Shown: positions 60,640 through 64,000 of the stretch, in pieces
Numbering within the stretch: the stretch's first letter is position 1
Layout: each line of letters starts with the position of its first letter
Assembly (NCBI RefSeq): GCF_900163565.1
Contig: NZ_FUHU01000004.1
Coordinates: 23,218-87,217 of the forward strand
DNA from: Agrococcus casei LMG 22410
Lineage (GTDB): Bacteria; Actinomycetota; Actinomycetes; Actinomycetales; Microbacteriaceae
Reading direction: 5' to 3'
DNA length: 64,000 nt
Position numbers and translations under genes: made by a program
Notes under the pieces: model-generated
The model's database searches: none
Seen by the model: only the letters and a program-made list of their open reading frames with translations
What the model was told of the DNA's origin: nothing

Positions 60640-62423
60640 TGGCGCATCTGCTGGGGGCCGAAGCCCTGCACTTGGAGTACCCCACTCGGGTCGTGTTCGA
60701 CTCGGTGACGATCGGCGTGAACGAGGGCGATCGTATCGGGATCGTTGGTCGCAACGGTGACGGAAAGTCCAGTCTGCTCGGGATGCTGTCAGGTCGCATC
60801 GAACCCGACTCGGGCCGCGTTACCCGACGCGGCGGGGTGACGATGGGCGTGCTGGATCAGGCCGACACACTGGATGACTCGGCAACGGTCGGATACGCTA
60901 TCGTCGGCGATCGGCCCGAGCACGAGTGGGCGAGCGATGCGAAAGTGCGCGACGTGATCGCTGGCCTCGTGTCCGACCTTGCCTGGGACGCGCGGATCGG
61001 GACGCTTTCTGGTGGCCAGCGCCGCCGGGTCGCCCTCGCGTCGCTGCTGACTGGCGAATGGGATGTTGTTGCGCTGGACGAGCCGACGAACCACCTCGAC
61101 GTGGAGGGCATCACCTGGCTTGCCGGGCATCTACGCTCGCGGTGGGCAAGGAACGCGGGCGGTCTGTTGATCGTGACGCACGACCGCTGGTTCCTAGATG
61201 AGGTCGCCACCGTGACATGGGAGGTGCACGATCGAATTGTGGAGCCGTTTGAAGGCGGGTATGCCGCCTATGTGCTCCAGCGGGTCGAGCGTGATCGGCA
61301 GGCCGCGGCGGTCGAGGCCAAGCGGCAGAACTTGATGAAGAAGGAACTGGCCTGGTTGCGTCGTGGGGCGCCGGCCCGCACGTCCAAGCCGAAGTTTCGC
61401 ATTGAGGCGGCGAACCACCTCATTGAGGACGTGCCGCCGCTGCGCGACCGGATCGAGCTGAACCGGCTTGCCGTTGCCCGGCTCGGCAAGGATGTGATCG
61501 ACTTGCTTGACGCGGGTGTCTCGTTCGATGGTCGCGAGGTGCTACGCGATATCGAGTGGCGCATCGCACCCGGTGAGCGGGCGGCGATCCTCGGGGCTAA
61601 TGGTGCGGGAAAGTCCACGCTGCTGGGTCTTATTGCGGGAACGGTCGAGGCTACGACAGGGCGGGTCAAGCGAGGCAAGACCGTCAAGCTTGGTGTGCTC
61701 GATCAGCAGTTCCAAGAGCTCGAGGAGATCGCAGACGACCGGGTGAGGGATGTCCTTGCCCGAGCTAAGACGAGCTACGTCATCGACGGCAAAGAACTCA
61801 GCCCCGCACAGCTCCTCGAACGTCTCGGTTTCTCGCGTGAGCACCTATCAGCTCGTGTCGGGGAGCTGTCCGGTGGGCAGAAGAGGCGGCTGCAACTGCT
61901 TCTCGTGCTGCTCTCGGAACCTAACCTGATCGTTCTAGACGAGCCTTCGAATGACGTGGACACGGACATGCTCGCCGCGATGGAGGACCTATTCGACTCC
62001 TGGCCTGGCACGCTCATCGTCGTCAGCCATGACCGCTACCTTGTAGAGCGGATCACGGATCAGCAGTACGCGATTCTCGACGGGCGGCTGCGTCATCTCC
62101 CGGGAGGTATGGACGAGTATCTGCGACTGCGTGAGACGCAGCCAAGCTCGCTATCCGTTGCCGTCGTCGCCATCGCGCCCGACGCATCTGAGCAGGGGCT
62201 ATCGGGTGCGGAGGAACGTGCCATGCGCAAGGAACTCAGCGCTACTGAGCGCAAGCTCGAACGGTTGGGCGAGCGGGTCGCGAGCATCCATGAGCGCATG
62301 GCTGAACACGATCAGGGCGATTATGCAGGCCTGGGCCGGCTGAATGATGAGTTGCGTGAGGCAGAGGAAGAAGCCGCAGTGCTGGAGGAACGGTGGTTCG
62401 AGCTTTCTGAATGCCTCGGCTGA
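60639..62423 (+). CDS. ABC-F ATPase carried by the inserted element
   Basis: Complete 594-residue ABC-F protein with two ATPase domains: Walker A GRNGDGKSS, signature LSGGQRRRVALASLL, Walker B ALDEPTNHLD; second set GANGAGKST, LSGGQKRRLQLLL, VLDEPSNDVDTDML and VVSHDRY; then a coiled-coil C-terminus (KELSATERKLERLGERVASIHERM). It is closely similar to the truncated copy over the whole shared length but with different codons. GGGGAGG lies six bases before ATG 60639. ABC-F proteins act on ribosomes, some giving antibiotic resistance; the sequence does not show which. Likely supplies the function of the gene it disrupts. Confidence 0.9.
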
Positions 62424-62633
62424 GCGATGTGAGCTGAGTATTTGAGTGGGTTCTCCCGATCACGTCGCGGGTTTGAACATCGAACACGGGTGGGCCTTCC
62501 CAAGCGATTCTCAAACACGCGTCCGGCCCTGAAATCGTTGATTCACCTTGTTCTCAAGGTCTCTGAGGGGCGGGGGCCGCGCGGCCGGAACTCGAGAAGA
62601 CGCGATGCTCGGGGTCCGGTCGCGAAGAATACG

Positions 62634-62993
62634 GTGAAGTCTCAAACACGATTGACACTCGATCAGCGTGCAGAAATGGTCGCTGATTACGAAGCGGGGA
62701 CGTCGGTGAAGGCTATCGCCGCGAAGTATCGTGTGCATCGGGGAACCATTCCGACGCTCGTTGCGCGTGCTGGTCGCCGTCTCAGGACCCCGGGCCTGGA
62801 CGAGGCCGGTCGCCGTAGAGCGTGTGATCTCTACGAGGCGGTGTACACGTTGGCGGAGGTTGCCGAACGGCTCTCCGTTGATCCGAAGACGGTTCGCGAT
62901 GCCGTTGTCGGCGCCGGGGCAGACATTCGCCCGCGAGGTAGACAAGCTCGTGGGGTTGTGGAGTCGCTCCGAGCCGCGAGCACTAGGCGGTGA
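62634..62993 (+). CDS. Helix-turn-helix protein, element-associated
   Basis: A 119-residue DNA-binding protein with two HTH units: a Hin/resolvase-like one (LTLDQRAEMVADYEAGTSVKAIAAKYRVHRGTIPTLV) and a second (YTLAEVAERLSVDPKTVRDAVV), ending in a basic tail. This resembles the C-terminal DNA-binding part of serine recombinases or a small transposition helper. GTG 62634 is a guess; the frame is open back to 62442 but that part (62442-62633) is basic, low-complexity and may be untranslated. Convergent with the ATPase gene (gap 16 bases). Confidence 0.6.
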   Translation: MKSQTRLTLDQRAEMVADYEAGTSVKAIAAKYRVHRGTIPTLVARAGRRLRTPGLDEAGRRRACDLYEAVYTLAEVAERLSVDPKTVRDAVVGAGADIRPRGRQARGVVESLRAASTRR

Positions 62994-63009
62994 CCCTCGC
63001 CGATTTCAC

Positions 63010-64000
63010 TTAGCCTTCTATCGCAAAGGTGTCGGCTGCCTGTTCATCGGCCACGGCGGGCATGTAGCCGTATCGTCCTATGTCCACGCGTTTCGTGAAG
63101 CGGATATCGAGCGAGTCCGCCCCAAGCGGTTCCAGGGGATCGGTGTTCTCCATGACGATTACCTGACCGTCAAAGTTGTCCTGGATGTCGCGGTAGAACG
63201 CTCGGACGACACCCTCTGGTGGCTCATCGTCCGACTCTGCGGACTGATCCGGCGGTCGGTAGGTGACGAGAGGCGAGTCGAGTACGACGAATCCAGGGTG
63301 AGGTAGCTCACGGTCGAAGCAGTACTGGGCGAGGGCGAGCGTGAAGGCGGCATGGAGAACAGCACGGACTCCCTTGCCGTGCGCTGAGCGCCGTTGGTCG
63401 CCAGCGATAATGTCGAGTTCGTTTCGGTCGTAGCGAACGGAAGCTGCGGACGGGTACCCCCACTCGGCGAGGCGCTTGGCAATCTCGCCTGAGAACTCCC
63501 GCACTGCGGTGAGGCTCAACCCCGCAACCGCCGTCGCGACCTCGGCTTCGGTCTCGTCAGCGATCCGGCGGATCATGTCTTCGAAGGTCTTGACTTGCTC
63601 GTAGAGGCTCAGGTGCTTCTCGATCTCGCTGCGCTTGGCAAGAAGATCGCGGAGGTTCCCCTTCTCTGGGTTCATCTTCGCGTCGAGCCTTTCGATGTCC
63701 TTCTGTAGGGCCAAGACGTCTTGACGGTTCGTCCCGATCGACGCACGAAGCATCGTGGTCCGTGCTTCAAGGTTCTCGATCGTCACGCGGAGATCATCCA
63801 GAAGACCCTGGGTTTTCAGAGTCTCGGAGTCCACCGAGTTGCCGAAGCTGGTGGTGTCGCCCTCGCAGTTCAGATTGAGATGTTGACTGGCCGGTTCCGC
63901 ACCGCAGAACACGCAGGTCCCGCTTCGGAAGTAGCCGAGCAGACTTCCGGTCGCTGTGCGAGTCGTCGGTTTCCGATTGATGGGTGCATTGCCGAGCGTA
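63010..64000 (-). CDS. SMC/Rad50-like ATPase, C-terminal part, cut by window edge
   Basis: The frame is open to base 64000, so at least 329 residues are a C-terminal fragment. From the right edge: a Cys pair (CVFCGAEP) and a further Cys (LNCEG), as in a zinc hook; a coiled coil (~residues 60-140 of the fragment); then the ABC-type head with SAHGKGVRAVLHAAFTLAL (signature-like) and GFVVLDSP (Walker B). This is the layout of SMC/RecN-like ATPases found in DNA repair and in many anti-phage systems. The N-terminal Walker A lies beyond the window. It sits on the inserted element; partner genes are not visible. Confidence 0.65.
   Translation of the reverse strand, partial: TLGNAPINRKPTTRTATGSLLGYFRSGTCVFCGAEPASQHLNLNCEGDTTSFGNSVDSETLKTQGLLDDLRVTIENLEARTTMLRASIGTNRQDVLALQKDIERLDAKMNPEKGNLRDLLAKRSEIEKHLSLYEQVKTFEDMIRRIADETEAEVATAVAGLSLTAVREFSGEIAKRLAEWGYPSAASVRYDRNELDIIAGDQRRSAHGKGVRAVLHAAFTLALAQYCFDRELPHPGFVVLDSPLVTYRPPDQSAESDDEPPEGVVRAFYRDIQDNFDGQVIVMENTDPLEPLGADSLDIRFTKRVDIGRYGYMPAVADEQAADTFAIEG

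Noticed and set aside
62731..63306. A 191-codon plus-strand frame spanning the HTH and ATPase genes.
   Set aside because: It is out of frame with the HTH protein and antisense to the ATPase; no domain character.

Overview
The window is a stretch of a high-GC actinobacterial chromosome, most likely from the family Microbacteriaceae. I infer this from mycothiol chemistry (mca), a WhiB1-type regulator beside a PdtaS-type histidine kinase, an actinobacterial protein O-mannosyltransferase, a DUF222/HNH endonuclease, frequent GTG/TTG starts, and two blocks whose order I recall from mycobacteria (greA-DUF4307-mca; pmt/rsmI-metG-tatD-rsmA-ispE). I cannot assign a genus. I found no rRNA or CRISPR; there is one tRNA (Lys, CTT).

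Layout. 1-5.0 kb: an AI-2E-type permease cut by the left edge, threonine ammonia-lyase, greA, a DUF4307 protein, mca and an Rv3235-like protein. 5-9.8 kb: small regulatory and unknown genes, a SAF-domain protein with a CpaE-like ATPase, and the PdtaS-like kinase facing whiB1. 10-15.6 kb: hydrolase, peroxiredoxin, tRNA-Lys, a proline-rich membrane-anchored protein, an alanine-type aminotransferase and a PfkB kinase. 15.7-21.1 kb: a tightly overlapping five-gene operon (OleA-like thiolase, GT2 glycosyltransferase, cytochrome P450, OleC-like ligase, OleD-like reductase). It looks like a beta-lactone/olefin lipid pathway with extra tailoring enzymes and no OleB. This is the most interesting system here. 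21.1-29.2 kb: an isochorismatase/NCS1 permease/TIM-barrel operon, then ilvD-ilvB-ilvN-ilvC ending in a strong terminator.

29.2-35.7 kb: a divergent catabolic/uptake locus. rraA-like, nitrilase-like and gntR genes run left and a polyamine-type ABC importer runs right; both promoters carry the same TGTATACA palindrome. 35.7-48.2 kb: mixed metabolism and membrane genes, including TetR/small-export protein, prpC-like, aldo/keto reductase, a siderophore-interacting protein behind a DtxR-type iron box, an APC permease with LysR, and an orphan HisD-like dehydrogenase preceded by an AT-richer trio (secreted protein plus two very small membrane proteins, one only 51 residues). 48.2-59.0 kb: pmt, rsmI, metG, two paralogous lipoproteins, tatD, rsmA, DUF4287, ispE, a short-chain dehydrogenase and the DUF222/HNH protein.

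59.2-64.0 kb: a native ABC-F gene is cut after its second Walker B. Foreign-looking DNA follows, starting with a complete paralogous ABC-F gene, then an HTH protein and the C-terminal half of an SMC/Rad50-like ATPase that runs off the right edge. This looks like the left end of an integrated element.

A recurrent signal is a TAnnnT -10 box placed 6-9 bases before the start codon of at least sixteen genes, implying widespread leaderless transcription. All assignments come from reading sequence and remembered family features; no searches were run.
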